From assembly GCA_045593785.1 (NCBI GenBank), contig JAZNXH010000050.1, positions 1-46,608 of the forward strand: 46,608 bases of DNA, in the 5' to 3' direction. The notes under the pieces are model-generated. The model was given only the letters and a program-made list of their open reading frames with translations, had not been told where the DNA came from and did not search any database. Source of the DNA: SZUA-448 sp045593785 (lineage in GTDB: Bacteria; Bacillota; Clostridia; Lachnospirales; Lachnospiraceae). Within the stretch, counting starts at the first letter, position 1. Each line of letters opens with the position of its first letter. A program made the position numbers and the translations under genes. Shown here in pieces: positions 1-7,992 of this stretch.

Positions 1-84
1 CGTGATATAGGTCTTGCATTAAGAAGCAAGAAAAACGCTTCTCTCGCAGTAAAAAAGTTTTTGGATTATCTAAAATATCGCTAG
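1..84 (+). CDS. C-terminal end of a LysR-type regulator (partial)
   Basis: The first 28 codons form an open frame that runs in from outside the window and ends in TAG. The translated tail includes IGLALRSKKNASLAVKKF and ends DYLKYR. An ALR...K...SLAVKKFLDYL pattern is typical of the last strand and helix of the LysR effector-binding domain (usually '...A.R......PAA..F..FL'). The 5' part, including the winged helix, is missing, so neither target nor effector can be inferred. A hairpin terminator follows 9 bases after the stop, which supports this being a true gene end. The family call rests on a short tail only. Confidence 0.5.
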   Translation, partial: RDIGLALRSKKNASLAVKKFLDYLKYR

Positions 85-92
85 CTAAAAAA

Positions 93-115
93 CGGAGCTG
101 CATTTTACAGCTCCG
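93..115. terminator. Bidirectional hairpin terminator
   Basis: CGGAGCTG and CAGCTCCG form a perfect 8-bp stem around a 7-nt loop. An A-run lies on the left side and CTTT on the right. It sits between the converging LysR tail (+) and the CD3324/ParB-like gene (-), so it can end transcription from both sides. Confidence 0.75.
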
Positions 116-131
116 CTTTACATCCAAGAAA

Positions 132-857
132 CTACTCCATATATACTGAGTACTTCTCCATAAATTCCGCATAATCTTCTTTTTCGGTAATCCAGACAAT
201 GACATAATACTCTGCAATCCCTAAACGCTGATATGCTTCAAACCTGTGATTTCCGTCGTTCAACTCAAAATGACCATCCACATAAGAAACAATCAGCGGC
301 GGCATATCTTCATTTTCGGTGATTACCTGCATCAATTGCTTCACCTTTTCCTCAAAGTTTGCTTTCGGAATCACCCATTTCATATCTTCTTCCGGTCCGC
401 AGCAACGCTTGAAGAGAGAAAGCGGCATCTTCACCGGTCCCAGAAAATATCGGTCAAACAGCTTCAAGCCATCCGAAAACTCTTTATTATGCCCATCAGA
501 TAAAAGATATGTATGAATCCATTCTTCCAGTTTACCGTTTCTTGCATAGCCGACCGCAGAAGACAATGTGCTCTTGTATTCCATAACGAATACCTCCTTT
601 TTTGAATATACGATTTTACGTATCGTTTCATAGGAAAGGTGATATTCATCCGCAAGTTGCTCAATCGTAACGCCGTTTCGGAATTTCAGCCGGATATCAT
701 GATTCCGCTTCAGCAGATACTTTCGGTAACCTGTTGTTTCGCCCCAGTCTTTCTTCTGCTCCATGGACGGAATATAGACTAACTTCCCGGCAGCATATTT
801 TTGAATCTGTTTTAACAGGCGTTCCGGAAATATATCTTTTCCATTTTCATACTTCAT
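132..857 (-). CDS. CD3324-family HTH fused to a ParB-like domain
   Basis: A 241-aa protein. Residues 1-92 match the small CD3324/Mor-like regulators: MKYENGKDIFPERLLKQIQ, then KLVYIP, a WGETTGYR block, and a helix-turn-helix (IEQLADEYHLSYETIRKIVY). That family is normally a stand-alone protein of about 90 aa. From about residue 93 a second domain follows, with the ParB/sulfiredoxin-type element LNDGNHRFEAYQRLGI near the C-terminus; in ParB-like folds this loop binds a nucleotide or forms part of the active site. I chose the ATG at 857 because the family starts there and GGTGA precedes it. The upstream GTG at 929 lacks a good ribosome site and sits on a TATAAT-like sequence that could be the -10 box. 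The fusion is seen directly; a DNA-binding role is inferred, and the substrate of the second domain is unknown. Confidence 0.7.
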   Translation of the reverse strand: MKYENGKDIFPERLLKQIQKYAAGKLVYIPSMEQKKDWGETTGYRKYLLKRNHDIRLKFRNGVTIEQLADEYHLSYETIRKIVYSKKEVFVMEYKSTLSSAVGYARNGKLEEWIHTYLLSDGHNKEFSDGLKLFDRYFLGPVKMPLSLFKRCCGPEEDMKWVIPKANFEEKVKQLMQVITENEDMPPLIVSYVDGHFELNDGNHRFEAYQRLGIAEYYVIVWITEKEDYAEFMEKYSVYME

Positions 858-999
858 TAGTTCACCATTTCCTGTTCTGAGAATATCCAAATACTTCGGA
901 TTCGTGCACGTCATCTCTGATACATTCACATTATATCTTCTCGCAGGAGATATTCCTATACCAAGAATGAGTTAACAAGTTTACGGCATATAAATACCT

Positions 1000-1941
1000 T
1001 TATCTCAATTCATCTCTTAACTGTAAAATCCGTTTTTCAATCTCCTGAATGACTCTCTTAAATTCTTCGTCCGACTTCCCGGTAGGGTCTTCCAATCCCC
1101 AATTATCGTCAAATGCCCTTCCGATAAAGGGGCAGTTCACATTACATCCCATCGAAATTGCCACATCCGGAGTCGGAATATCGGATATCAATTTCGAATG
1201 CTGCGTCTGCTCCATATCGATTCCATATAACTCTTTCATTATCCGGACAGCATCCTGATTGATCTGGGGCTTTGTTTCTGTTCCGGCAGAATACGATTCA
1301 AACACATCAACTGCCAAATGCTTTCCTAATGCCTCTGCAATCTGACTGCGGCATGAATTATGTACGCATATAAATGCTACTTTCTTCTTTGTCTTTTTAT
1401 AAAACGGACACTTTTCTTTGATGCATTGCTCATTTTTTTCATGAAAACAACATGCAATCGTATCACTTTGTAATTCGACTCCATAATTTACATTTACGTA
1501 TCGGATTGCTTCCTGAAAACTCAAAAACGCATCCCGCTTACAGCATCTTGGTCCCCCTACTTGTGACAGACGATATAATGCCTTCGAGCTAAATTCCATG
1601 TGCTTTCCCCAGGAAGCATCTGAACTCAACGGCCCCGTTCCATCAATAATGGAAAGTGCTGCGCCCATAGAACTTACAGCGCCACATACGCCCCACATGC
1701 CACAGGTTGCACCCGGCATTTGCAGCCCTCGCTTCATAAGTTCATTCAAACAATTTTGCAAATCAATGTTGCCACCGGCATTATAAAAAGCCGTCAACAA
1801 TGCTGCTCCGTCCAACACATGATGTTCCGGCCCATGGATTCGGATAAAATCCTTATTTGCTATATTAATAAAAATCTCGATAGGATTTTTACTCTCTTCC
1901 TGCAGACATGCCTCAATAATTTTCTTTCCTCGTTCTTCCAT
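1000..1941 (-). CDS. DUF5714 domain fused to thioredoxin-type arsenate reductase (ArsC)
   Basis: A 313-aa two-domain protein. Residues 1-183 look like DUF5714, a Cys-rich domain of unknown function: EHHVLDGAALLTAFYNAGG, GATCGMWGVCGAVSSMGAAL, GGPRCCKRDAF and CCFHEKNEQCIKEKCPFY. Residues 186-313 form a complete LMW-phosphatase-fold ArsC: the P-loop CVHNSCR (Cys192 to Arg198) and a second redox cysteine pair at Cys266/Cys270 in SMGCNVNCPF. Such enzymes reduce arsenate to arsenite with thioredoxin. The start at 1941 has a clear AGGTGA site; a longer frame to 2028 would overlap the upstream gene. It is the third gene of a tetR-flavoprotein-DUF5714/ArsC operon. No arsenite exporter, ArsR or ArsB/Acr3 gene is nearby, so the true substrate may not be arsenate. 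Confidence 0.8.
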   Translation of the reverse strand: MEERGKKIIEACLQEESKNPIEIFINIANKDFIRIHGPEHHVLDGAALLTAFYNAGGNIDLQNCLNELMKRGLQMPGATCGMWGVCGAVSSMGAALSIIDGTGPLSSDASWGKHMEFSSKALYRLSQVGGPRCCKRDAFLSFQEAIRYVNVNYGVELQSDTIACCFHEKNEQCIKEKCPFYKKTKKKVAFICVHNSCRSQIAEALGKHLAVDVFESYSAGTETKPQINQDAVRIMKELYGIDMEQTQHSKLISDIPTPDVAISMGCNVNCPFIGRAFDDNWGLEDPTGKSDEEFKRVIQEIEKRILQLRDELR

Positions 1942-1982
1942 GATTATTTCACCTTTCCGACTAAACTTACCATTCCGTGTGT

Positions 1983-2678
1983 TTACCTCCACGGTCTTTC
2001 CTTCTCTAACCAGCCCTGTTTCTCCCAATACGCTCGGTCGTGCTCGCCTGACATCATATTCGCTTTCTGCATCATCCGCATCATCATAAACACAGCCTTT
2101 GTCTTTAAGCCTACCCTTCCGGCCTTTTTCCTTAATACCTTATCCGCAAGCTTTGTGGTATCTCTTTCGATTTTCTGCTTCTTCTTATCACTGACTCCGT
2201 TCCAATTCATCGCCTGAATGCAGATGCCATACGGTAATATGTACGGAATTCCCCAGTAAAACAAAGCATCGGCGATATCCTTGACCGCTTTTTTCGCACC
2301 ATTTCCTGCCGCTGTTGATACTACAATTGCCTTTTTACGGAACATACACTTTCTCGGTCTGTGCGACATCCAATAATTAAAGGTCAAGTCAATAAAACTC
2401 TTCATCGGTGCAGATGCTCTCAGGCAATACGTAGGTGATGTAAATATCAGCACATCCGCTGCTTCCACCTTAGTCATAATCTTATTCTTTTCCTCATAAA
2501 AGGGACACTTTGCAGGATCATCGATACAAGTATAACAGCCGATACAAAAATGATTCAAATCCTTGGGAAGAAAAAACTCCACAATCTCTTCATCTTTACC
2601 AATTTTATTTGCTATCATCCTGCCAATATGGTAGGTACTTCCTTTATGGTTTTGTCCGTGTATCATTACTATTTTCAT
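1983..2678 (-). CDS. NAD(P)H-dependent FMN reductase / flavodoxin-fold protein
   Basis: A 231-aa protein with a flavodoxin-like fold. It has the N-terminal phosphate-binding loop IHGQNHKGSTYHIGRM and a cysteine cluster, CIGCYTCIDDPAKCPFY, as in the iron-sulfur flavoprotein/FMN-reductase group. The segment FTSPTYCLRASAPMKSFIDL corresponds to the flavin-contacting loop. The C-terminal 60 residues are basic and amphipathic, and longer than in minimal members. It starts 6 nt after tetR ends and is followed 41 nt later by the DUF5714-ArsC gene, so all three are probably one mRNA under the tandem TetR operators. A redox role is inferred; the substrate is unknown. It could also be called a flavodoxin-family protein. 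Confidence 0.8.
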   Translation of the reverse strand: MKIVMIHGQNHKGSTYHIGRMIANKIGKDEEIVEFFLPKDLNHFCIGCYTCIDDPAKCPFYEEKNKIMTKVEAADVLIFTSPTYCLRASAPMKSFIDLTFNYWMSHRPRKCMFRKKAIVVSTAAGNGAKKAVKDIADALFYWGIPYILPYGICIQAMNWNGVSDKKKQKIERDTTKLADKVLRKKAGRVGLKTKAVFMMMRMMQKANMMSGEHDRAYWEKQGWLEKERPWR

Positions 2679-2684
2679 CTTTTC

Positions 2685-3296
2685 CTACTCCTTGTACAAT
2701 CTGTTGAACTGTTTCATATGCTTCTCTAACATCTGCAATGCCTCTTCCTCTCTCTGCGGTTCTCTGTCACATACAGTCAGCAACAGATACATCGGAGCAT
2801 AAAAATGCAATGCCATAATCTGTGCATCCTCTGCCTTCATCTGTCCCTGCAATATCATCATCTGAAGCAGTCCCGCCTGATACTTTAGTGGCTCATTGAA
2901 ATACTGATTCGAGAACAACGTTGCCAATTCTTCGTTGGAAAACTGTTCGACCGTAAGCATCTTTCTGAATTTGCATTCATACTCATCATGCAAAAAGAAA
3001 TGAAACAAACCAATTCCTAGTTTTACCAGCTCATCCTCGGAAACCTTAGAAAAAAAAGCCGAATCCGCTTGAGCATCGCTACCATTGAAACTTAGAAAGG
3101 AGACTTCTTTGTTATATCGATTCCGCATCTCTTCCAATATCGCCTCAAAGATATCCTGCTTGCTTTTGTAATGCTTATATAAAGACGGCGCTTTAATTCC
3201 CACACCTTCTGCTATCTGTCCGACATAAACATTTCCATATCCCTTTTTTGAAAATAAATCTAAGGCAACATCTAATATTTTTTTCTTCGTATCCAT
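2685..3296 (-). CDS. TetR/AcrR-family transcriptional repressor
   Basis: A 203-aa protein. The N-terminal 50 residues form a canonical TetR DNA-binding domain (KKILDVALDLFSKKGYGNV, IAEGVGIKAPSLYKHYKSK, then IFEAIL). The rest is an all-helical ligand-binding domain with no recognisable ligand signature. The start at 3296 is fixed by an AAGGAGG site 4 nt upstream. It is the first gene of an operon with the FMN reductase (6-nt gap) and the DUF5714-ArsC fusion. Its own promoter carries two palindromes of the kind TetR dimers bind, so autorepression and control of the two downstream redox genes are likely. Confidence 0.9.
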   Translation of the reverse strand: MDTKKKILDVALDLFSKKGYGNVYVGQIAEGVGIKAPSLYKHYKSKQDIFEAILEEMRNRYNKEVSFLSFNGSDAQADSAFFSKVSEDELVKLGIGLFHFFLHDEYECKFRKMLTVEQFSNEELATLFSNQYFNEPLKYQAGLLQMMILQGQMKAEDAQIMALHFYAPMYLLLTVCDREPQREEEALQMLEKHMKQFNRLYKE

Positions 3297-3300
3297 AGCT

Positions 3301-3356
3301 CCTCCTTGGCTAATTCGGATTAGCTATATTGTAAGCTAATTCAAATTAGCTGTCAA
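3301..3356 (-). promoter_or_regulatory. Autoregulated tetR promoter with two operator palindromes
   Basis: On the minus strand, TTGACA (3351-3356), a 17-bp spacer and TACAAT (3328-3333) make a near-consensus promoter. The spacer itself is an operator: AGCTAATT-CA-AATTAGCT (3334-3351) is a perfect 8+8 palindrome. A second, imperfect copy (GGCTAATT-CG-GATTAGCT, 3308-3325) covers the expected start point. Their centres are 26 bp apart. AAGGAGG (3301-3307) follows. Repressor bound at both sites would block RNA polymerase directly. Confidence 0.9.
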
Positions 3357-3359
3357 GTC

Positions 3360-3387
3360 AAAAAATGAGGCTGTATCTCACAGCCCC
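3360..3387 (-). terminator. Rho-independent terminator of the GNAT gene
   Basis: Read on the minus strand, GGGGCTGT-GAGAT-ACAGCCTC forms an 8-bp stem with one G-T wobble, followed by TCA and six T. It separates the GNAT gene at 3455 from the tetR promoter immediately downstream. Confidence 0.75.
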
Positions 3388-3454
3388 ATAAATTACTCCT
3401 TATTTTCATACTACGGCTCTGACACCGCGCCACTTCTACAAACTAACAAATGGT

Positions 3455-3940
3455 TTACAACCTCATAACAACCTCATATTGCTCCACTTGCCTGCTTCCA
3501 TTCAGTGTTTTTAAGGTTGTTACTACTTCATTTGTTATTTCAAATCCTAAAGACCGATACATATTCTGCGCAATTATGTTGTCTCTCTTTGTTTCCGTGG
3601 TATATATCTCAATACCTCTTTCTTTCAACAAAAACTTTACCTTTTCAAAAATCGTCCTTGCAATTCCCCTCCTCCGGTATTCCGGAATCGTACATGTGAT
3701 AATATCGTATGCAGTTTTCTCCTTATCTTTTCGAATACAGTTCAAAACAAGACTTACACATTCTCCAGTCTCCGTATCAAAAGCACCTACTGAAATGGTA
3801 GGGTCATAATCATGTTCCCTAAGCATTTCACAAAACTTGTCCAAGTCAACTTCCTTTTTCAGTCGTTCACTCATAGTCTTCCTATTCGTTTCAAACAATA
3901 CCTCACCTGATACATTTTCTAATGTGGTATATTCAATCAT
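3455..3940 (-). CDS. GNAT-family N-acetyltransferase
   Basis: A 161-aa single-domain acetyltransferase. The acetyl-CoA pyrophosphate-binding motif A is clear (PEYRRRGIARTIFEKVKFLL), as is motif B (DNIIAQNMYRSLGFEI). AAGGAG lies 7 nt before the start. The acceptor substrate cannot be told from sequence. A terminator follows at 3360-3387. It belongs to a patch of small, functionally unrelated minus-strand genes (GNAT, HIT, GNAT, orphan, GrpB) with little sign of a shared pathway. Confidence 0.85.
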   Translation of the reverse strand: MIEYTTLENVSGEVLFETNRKTMSERLKKEVDLDKFCEMLREHDYDPTISVGAFDTETGECVSLVLNCIRKDKEKTAYDIITCTIPEYRRRGIARTIFEKVKFLLKERGIEIYTTETKRDNIIAQNMYRSLGFEITNEVVTTLKTLNGSRQVEQYEVVMRL

Positions 3941-3997
3941 AACGTTGCTCCTTAAACATTTCTAAATTCCATTTTCATGTCCCCGGTAAATTGGAAT

Positions 3998-4390
3998 TTA
4001 GTTAATTCTATCTCTGATTCTTTTTGCAATCTCAGTATTTACATTCTTTGCATCTTCTCCATAAGTCCACCCAAAACCATCTCCTATATATCTTGGAAAA
4101 ATGTGTAGATGATAATGACCTATATCATTAAATTCTCCACCATTTTGCATAATACTATATCCATTAGGTTTATATATTTCCTTCAAAGCAGCTACAATTT
4201 TCTTAGATACTATCATCAAATGTGAAAGTGTTTCATCTTGTATTTCATCTACATCAAGATAATGTTCCTTGGGAACAAGAAGAACATGACCTTCATTTAT
4301 AGGTTCCATATCCATAAAAGCCATTACTACTTCGTCTTCATAAATAATATCTGTGACTATTTTTTCTTTATGACAAAAAACACAATCCAT
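3998..4390 (-). CDS. HIT-family nucleotide hydrolase/transferase
   Basis: A 130-aa histidine-triad protein. The active site is HYHLHIFPR near residue 94, matching the H-x-H-x-H signature. N-terminal residues CVFC (Cys3, Cys6) resemble the zinc-binding CxxC of bacterial Hint proteins. The EGHVLLVPKEHY segment is also typical. Such enzymes hydrolyse nucleoside phosphoramidates or related dinucleotides. The ATG at 4390 is used because AGGTG lies 6 nt upstream; the GTG three codons earlier is itself inside that ribosome site. Gaps to the neighbouring GNAT genes are 57 and 65 nt, with no hairpin between them. Confidence 0.9.
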   Translation of the reverse strand: MDCVFCHKEKIVTDIIYEDEVVMAFMDMEPINEGHVLLVPKEHYLDVDEIQDETLSHLMIVSKKIVAALKEIYKPNGYSIMQNGGEFNDIGHYHLHIFPRYIGDGFGWTYGEDAKNVNTEIAKRIRDRIN

Positions 4391-4455
4391 TATATACACC
4401 TCGCTGTAAAATTCAAATTTTCTGTTCCCTGCAAGTTCAGAGTAAGCGACTCATG

Positions 4456-4920
4456 TTATTCCCCTTGAGGGACGTGCTCGTTTAAACTTTTATTGCGGTA
4501 ATTCAAGTTGGTACGAAGTGAATATCCTTGTTCTTCCCAAAAACCATTTGCAGCATCATTATCTTTGAAAACCAGCCCGAACACTTTCGAAATACCTTCT
4601 TTGCACAGGGCTTCCTCTGCTCTCTGAACAAGCACATGCGCTATTCCCTGACGGCGAAAATCCGGATGAACACACAAATGATGCACGATCGCCCGTCTGC
4701 CATCATGACCTGTAAGTATTACGCCGACAATTCTTTCAGCACCATCACCATTCGTATATGCCAAAAAGCAAGTTGCCGGATTACGCTTTAAGTATCGTTC
4801 AATGCCCGCTCTGCTGTCATCAACCGGATTCATTGCGCGTCTTGATTGCTCGGTGCTGTCCCAAAGCTGATATATCCCGTCATAATCTTCTATTACCACA
4901 TTTCTGAATTTAATATCCAT
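4456..4920 (-). CDS. GNAT-family N-acetyltransferase
   Basis: A 154-aa acetyltransferase. Motif A is HPDFRRQGIAHVLVQRAEEAL, preceded by strand IVHHLCV; motif B is KDNDAANGFWEEQGY. The overall pattern (short N-terminal strand, W-x-STEQSRRAMNP loop) resembles RimI-like small GNATs. The acceptor is unknown. The ribosome site is weak (AAAGG at long spacing). It lies immediately downstream of the frameshifted orphan (stop 21 nt before the start), and the two were probably cotranscribed with GrpB. Confidence 0.85.
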   Translation of the reverse strand: MDIKFRNVVIEDYDGIYQLWDSTEQSRRAMNPVDDSRAGIERYLKRNPATCFLAYTNGDGAERIVGVILTGHDGRRAIVHHLCVHPDFRRQGIAHVLVQRAEEALCKEGISKVFGLVFKDNDAANGFWEEQGYSLRTNLNYRNKSLNEHVPQGE

Positions 4921-4941
4921 AGCGCTGTACCAACCTTTCCG

Positions 4942-5330
4942 TTAAAAGAAATAGCAATTATCTTCGCCAATGATTGCAGCAAGTAACTTCTTGACCTCTG
5001 CACCATGCGGCGGTGGCTCGATTGTACCGCAAACGGTTCTGAGGCAACTCCTCTGAGTACATATCTTAACCCGCCAGTGATTCCGATCCGCCTCATCAAC
5101 GGTATAATCGTCACAATCCCAATCTTCAATGCACTGATATAAAACGTTATACAGCTCCTGCTTCTGTTGCCGGACATAGGCCATATCCTGCCACTGATTA
5201 AATTACCACCGGTATAAAATCTCACCTGAATTTCCGTTTGAAACACTTTTGTTTCAACACTTAAAATATCATCTGTATTTTCCCAAAAAATTCTACAACT
5301 GGTAATGTGATTGCCCGCACTTTTTGCCAT
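4942..5330 (-). pseudogene. Unknown small gene broken by a frameshift
   Basis: A good start (GAGGTG before ATG at 5330) opens a frame reading MAKSAGNHITSCRIFWENTD and on to RFYTGG. After about position 5205 that frame becomes Arg/Ser-rich and low in sense. The other frame becomes protein-like from FNQWQDMAYVRQQKQELYNV and runs to a stop at 4942 (ending AIIGEDNCYFF). Joining the two halves near 5198-5208 gives one protein of about 130 aa, so a single-base loss is likely. I do not recognise the family. The gene lies between GrpB (22-nt gap) and a GNAT. It is either a decayed gene or an assembly/sequencing indel. Confidence 0.6.
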
Positions 5331-5352
5331 ACTGTCACCTCGAATTCCAAAT

Positions 5353-5919
5353 TTACTGATACCGGTTCCCGTACAGAATTCTTGCTTTCTCTGTATGTTT
5401 TTTTACAAACTCTGTTTTCGCAGCTGTATAGCCGTCTCTGTTATGCTCGAATTCTTTCCATAAACTCAATTTCAATGCTTCGTATTCCTTTGCCACTTCG
5501 GGATACTCCATCAAGTAATCTCGAAAATACAATTCATTATTATCGCCTGCATATCTCAAATGCAAATGGAACACCCGCTCGGCAAATCCATCTTCCGTAT
5601 ATCCTTTGTTAAAAGAAGCCCGATCTTCGCCTTGTGACATACATATGTAACCATTGTTCGCAATGCAATCTTTGTAATCCAACAAATCGCTTCCCTTTGG
5701 AACTTCCACAAGAATATCAATAATGGGTTTTGTCCAAATAGACGAAACCGCTGTACTCCCTATGTGGCTGATTCTTTCGCATTTTGGAATGACATTTTTC
5801 AAACGACTTTCCTCTTCAAAATACCATTCCTTCCAGCACTCCTGATGTTCTGTTAAGAAGATGGGAAACAACTGCCACAATTCTTCTAAGCTCATTTCGG
5901 ATAATTTCTTTCTCATCAT
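5353..5919 (-). CDS. GrpB family protein (UPF0157, nucleotidyltransferase fold)
   Basis: A 188-aa GrpB/UPF0157 protein. The diagnostic stretch is RISHIGSTAVSSIWTKPIID followed by ILVEVP, the G-S-T and D-x-D-like region of the nucleotidyltransferase superfamily; RVFHLHLR and LYFRDYLMEYPEVAKEYEAL are also typical. The biochemical role is unproven; some homologues are fused to dephospho-CoA kinase. The ATG pair at 5919/5916 is used: AGGTG ends 3 or 6 nt upstream, while the GTG further up overlaps that site. The frameshifted orphan follows after 22 nt. Confidence 0.9.
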   Translation of the reverse strand: MMRKKLSEMSLEELWQLFPIFLTEHQECWKEWYFEEESRLKNVIPKCERISHIGSTAVSSIWTKPIIDILVEVPKGSDLLDYKDCIANNGYICMSQGEDRASFNKGYTEDGFAERVFHLHLRYAGDNNELYFRDYLMEYPEVAKEYEALKLSLWKEFEHNRDGYTAAKTEFVKKHTEKARILYGNRYQ

Positions 5920-5962
5920 ACGCACCTATAAATTCAAATTAATCTTTCTCAATTATTCGCAT

Positions 5963-7468
5963 TTACAGTTCATATAATTTTGTGAATTTCTCTGTCAAAT
6001 ATGCAATATAATAATCCGGATTAAAACCTTCTCCCGTCGTATCCATCAAAATCTGCTGTGTCTTCTTTGCAGCACCATACTGATGAATGTGTTCACGCAG
6101 ATACTCACGAATCGGAGTGAGATTCCCTTCTGCCAGATACTGCTTTATCGGCATAATACGTTCCATATGGTGGAACAGCTGTGCTGCGATTGCACTGCCC
6201 AGCGCGTACGAAGGAAAATATCCAAACATACCACCTGCCCAATGAATATCCTGCAATACACCTTCTGTATCGCTTAATGGTGTCACACCTAAGTATTCTT
6301 CATATTTGCGGTTCCAGATAGCCGGCAAATCTTTTACTTCTGCCTCTCCGGCAAAAATCATCTTTTCGATTTCATAACGGATCATTACGTGGAAAGAGTA
6401 TGTAAGCTCATCCGCTTCTGTCCGCACTAAGCTTGGAGCTGCAAAATTGATTGCTTTGTAGAAGTCATCTACGCTCACGCCATCCAGTTCTTCCGGGAAA
6501 AATTCTTTGACTTTATCAAATACCGGAACCCAGAATTCTCTGCTTCTGGCAAGATTATTCTCATAGAATCTTGACTGCGATTCGTGCATTCCCATGGATG
6601 TGCCACCGCCAATCGGGGTAAGGGTCAATTCATCACTGATTCCCATTTCATACAAAGCATGTCCGCCTTCATGCACAATTGAGAAAATAGCATCCTCTAA
6701 TTTGTTCTCCTGATAGTGGTTGGTAATGCGCACATCATGATTGTGAAGATTGGTTGTATACGGATGAGCCGTTTCCGCCATCACACCACGGTCAAAATCA
6801 AATCCGATATACTCAGCCATAAAACGGCTCAGTTTTTTCTGGACTTCAATATCATACGTCTTACGAAGACAATCAATCGAAATGAAATCCGATTTTTCTT
6901 TTACTGCATGCACGATCGGTACCAGTGACGCACGAAGCTTTCCAAAGAAATCATCCAATATTTCCATGGTAAAGCCTTCCTCGTAATCGTCCAAAAGAAC
7001 ATCATACAGCTTCTGTCCTTCTTTTTGTTTATATCCGGCAAACTTCTTGTTGTAAGAAATGATTTCCTCCAATACCGGTGCAAACAGCTCATAATTGTTC
7101 GTATTTTTCGCTTCTTCCCACACCGGATCTGCTTTTGCCAGTAGTATCTGATATGCCTGGATTTCCTCCGGCGGAATCAATTCCAAATCACGGAAGGTCT
7201 TTTTCAATTCTTTTACAATCACCTTCTCATTTTCGGTAAGTTCTGCCTGTGCATCTTCTGCTGATAACGCTTCTAATATTTCCTTTACTTCCGGATTAAT
7301 CAGGGTATTGTAGTTTTCAAGTGCCAAAATTCCGATTGCTTTTGAAGTAAACTCAATCGCACCCTTTGGTGCAATCGTACTATTGTCAAAATTCAATAAC
7401 GTCAGTGCGGTGCGATACGCATATGACTTGTCCAAAAAAGGCTGTAATCTTTCAAATTCTTTACTCAT
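5963..7468 (-). CDS. Carboxypeptidase, peptidase family M32
   Basis: A 501-aa metallocarboxypeptidase of the M32 (Taq carboxypeptidase) family, which removes C-terminal residues from peptides in the cytoplasm. The zinc site HEGGH is at residues 266-270, followed by GMHESQSRFYEN, which provides the third ligand (Glu296). The downstream TPLSDTEGVLQDIHWAGGMF and GYFPSYALGSAIAAQL motifs are family hallmarks, and the length is standard (about 500 aa). AAGGAG lies 9 nt before ATG. It stands alone, 127 nt downstream of the small membrane protein gene. Confidence 0.95.
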   Translation of the reverse strand: MSKEFERLQPFLDKSYAYRTALTLLNFDNSTIAPKGAIEFTSKAIGILALENYNTLINPEVKEILEALSAEDAQAELTENEKVIVKELKKTFRDLELIPPEEIQAYQILLAKADPVWEEAKNTNNYELFAPVLEEIISYNKKFAGYKQKEGQKLYDVLLDDYEEGFTMEILDDFFGKLRASLVPIVHAVKEKSDFISIDCLRKTYDIEVQKKLSRFMAEYIGFDFDRGVMAETAHPYTTNLHNHDVRITNHYQENKLEDAIFSIVHEGGHALYEMGISDELTLTPIGGGTSMGMHESQSRFYENNLARSREFWVPVFDKVKEFFPEELDGVSVDDFYKAINFAAPSLVRTEADELTYSFHVMIRYEIEKMIFAGEAEVKDLPAIWNRKYEEYLGVTPLSDTEGVLQDIHWAGGMFGYFPSYALGSAIAAQLFHHMERIMPIKQYLAEGNLTPIREYLREHIHQYGAAKKTQQILMDTTGEGFNPDYYIAYLTEKFTKLYEL

Positions 7469-7595
7469 TTTTTTGCTCCTTACTATCTTTTTTTATATTT
7501 TTAGTTATCCACCTAACTGTTTCCACTTGGAATTTACTTGCCGCAACAGGCTCAATCACTTTACGCACAAACACGGTAGCACATAGTAGAATTCA

Positions 7596-7943
7596 TTACA
7601 ATATAAAAGCAACGGCAACCAATGCAATTGATAATAACGAAAGTGCTAATGCCATAATCATTCCACATTGCATTTGTACCCTATCTGCTGCTTCTTGCTC
7701 TGCTTTGAAGAATTCTTCATCGCCGCCATGAAACGGAAGTTGTTTTTCTCGAAAACACAAAGAAAACAATGGAAAGGGTAACACGAGTAACACTCCCCAC
7801 TTTGAACCATACTCTCCTGTCCCAACGTGAAAAACTGAAGTGTTACGGAATGAATCGGGCAAGAAAAGCCACATAATGAAAGAAATAACGATACCCAATA
7901 ATATGAACATGTTTCTTAACGTTTTGTATTTTTTCGATGTCAT
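7596..7943 (-). CDS. Small membrane protein, DUF1648-like
   Basis: A 115-aa protein with three or so hydrophobic segments (about residues 10-28, 48-62 and 93-115). The segment LPDSFRNTSVFHVGTGEYGS followed by KWGVLLVLP resembles the DUF1648/SdpI-type pattern, where a TM helix is followed by 'P..ip.H.g..G..d..g.k'. The middle is soluble and acidic (GGDEEFFKAEQEAADRVQ). AAAGGAG lies 7 nt before the start. SdpI-type proteins act in signalling or immunity to toxins, but this short form has no assigned function. It lies 49 nt after the NUDIX gene on the same strand. Confidence 0.65.
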   Translation of the reverse strand: MTSKKYKTLRNMFILLGIVISFIMWLFLPDSFRNTSVFHVGTGEYGSKWGVLLVLPFPLFSLCFREKQLPFHGGDEEFFKAEQEAADRVQMQCGMIMALALSLLSIALVAVAFIL

Positions 7944-7992
7944 ACAATAACTCCTTTCTTACCGTCTACTTCTTACTCAGACAATACCATAA

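Noticed and set aside
5190..5210. Programmed ribosomal frameshift in the orphan gene
   Set aside because: No clear slippery heptamer followed by a stem-loop was seen; a plain indel is simpler.
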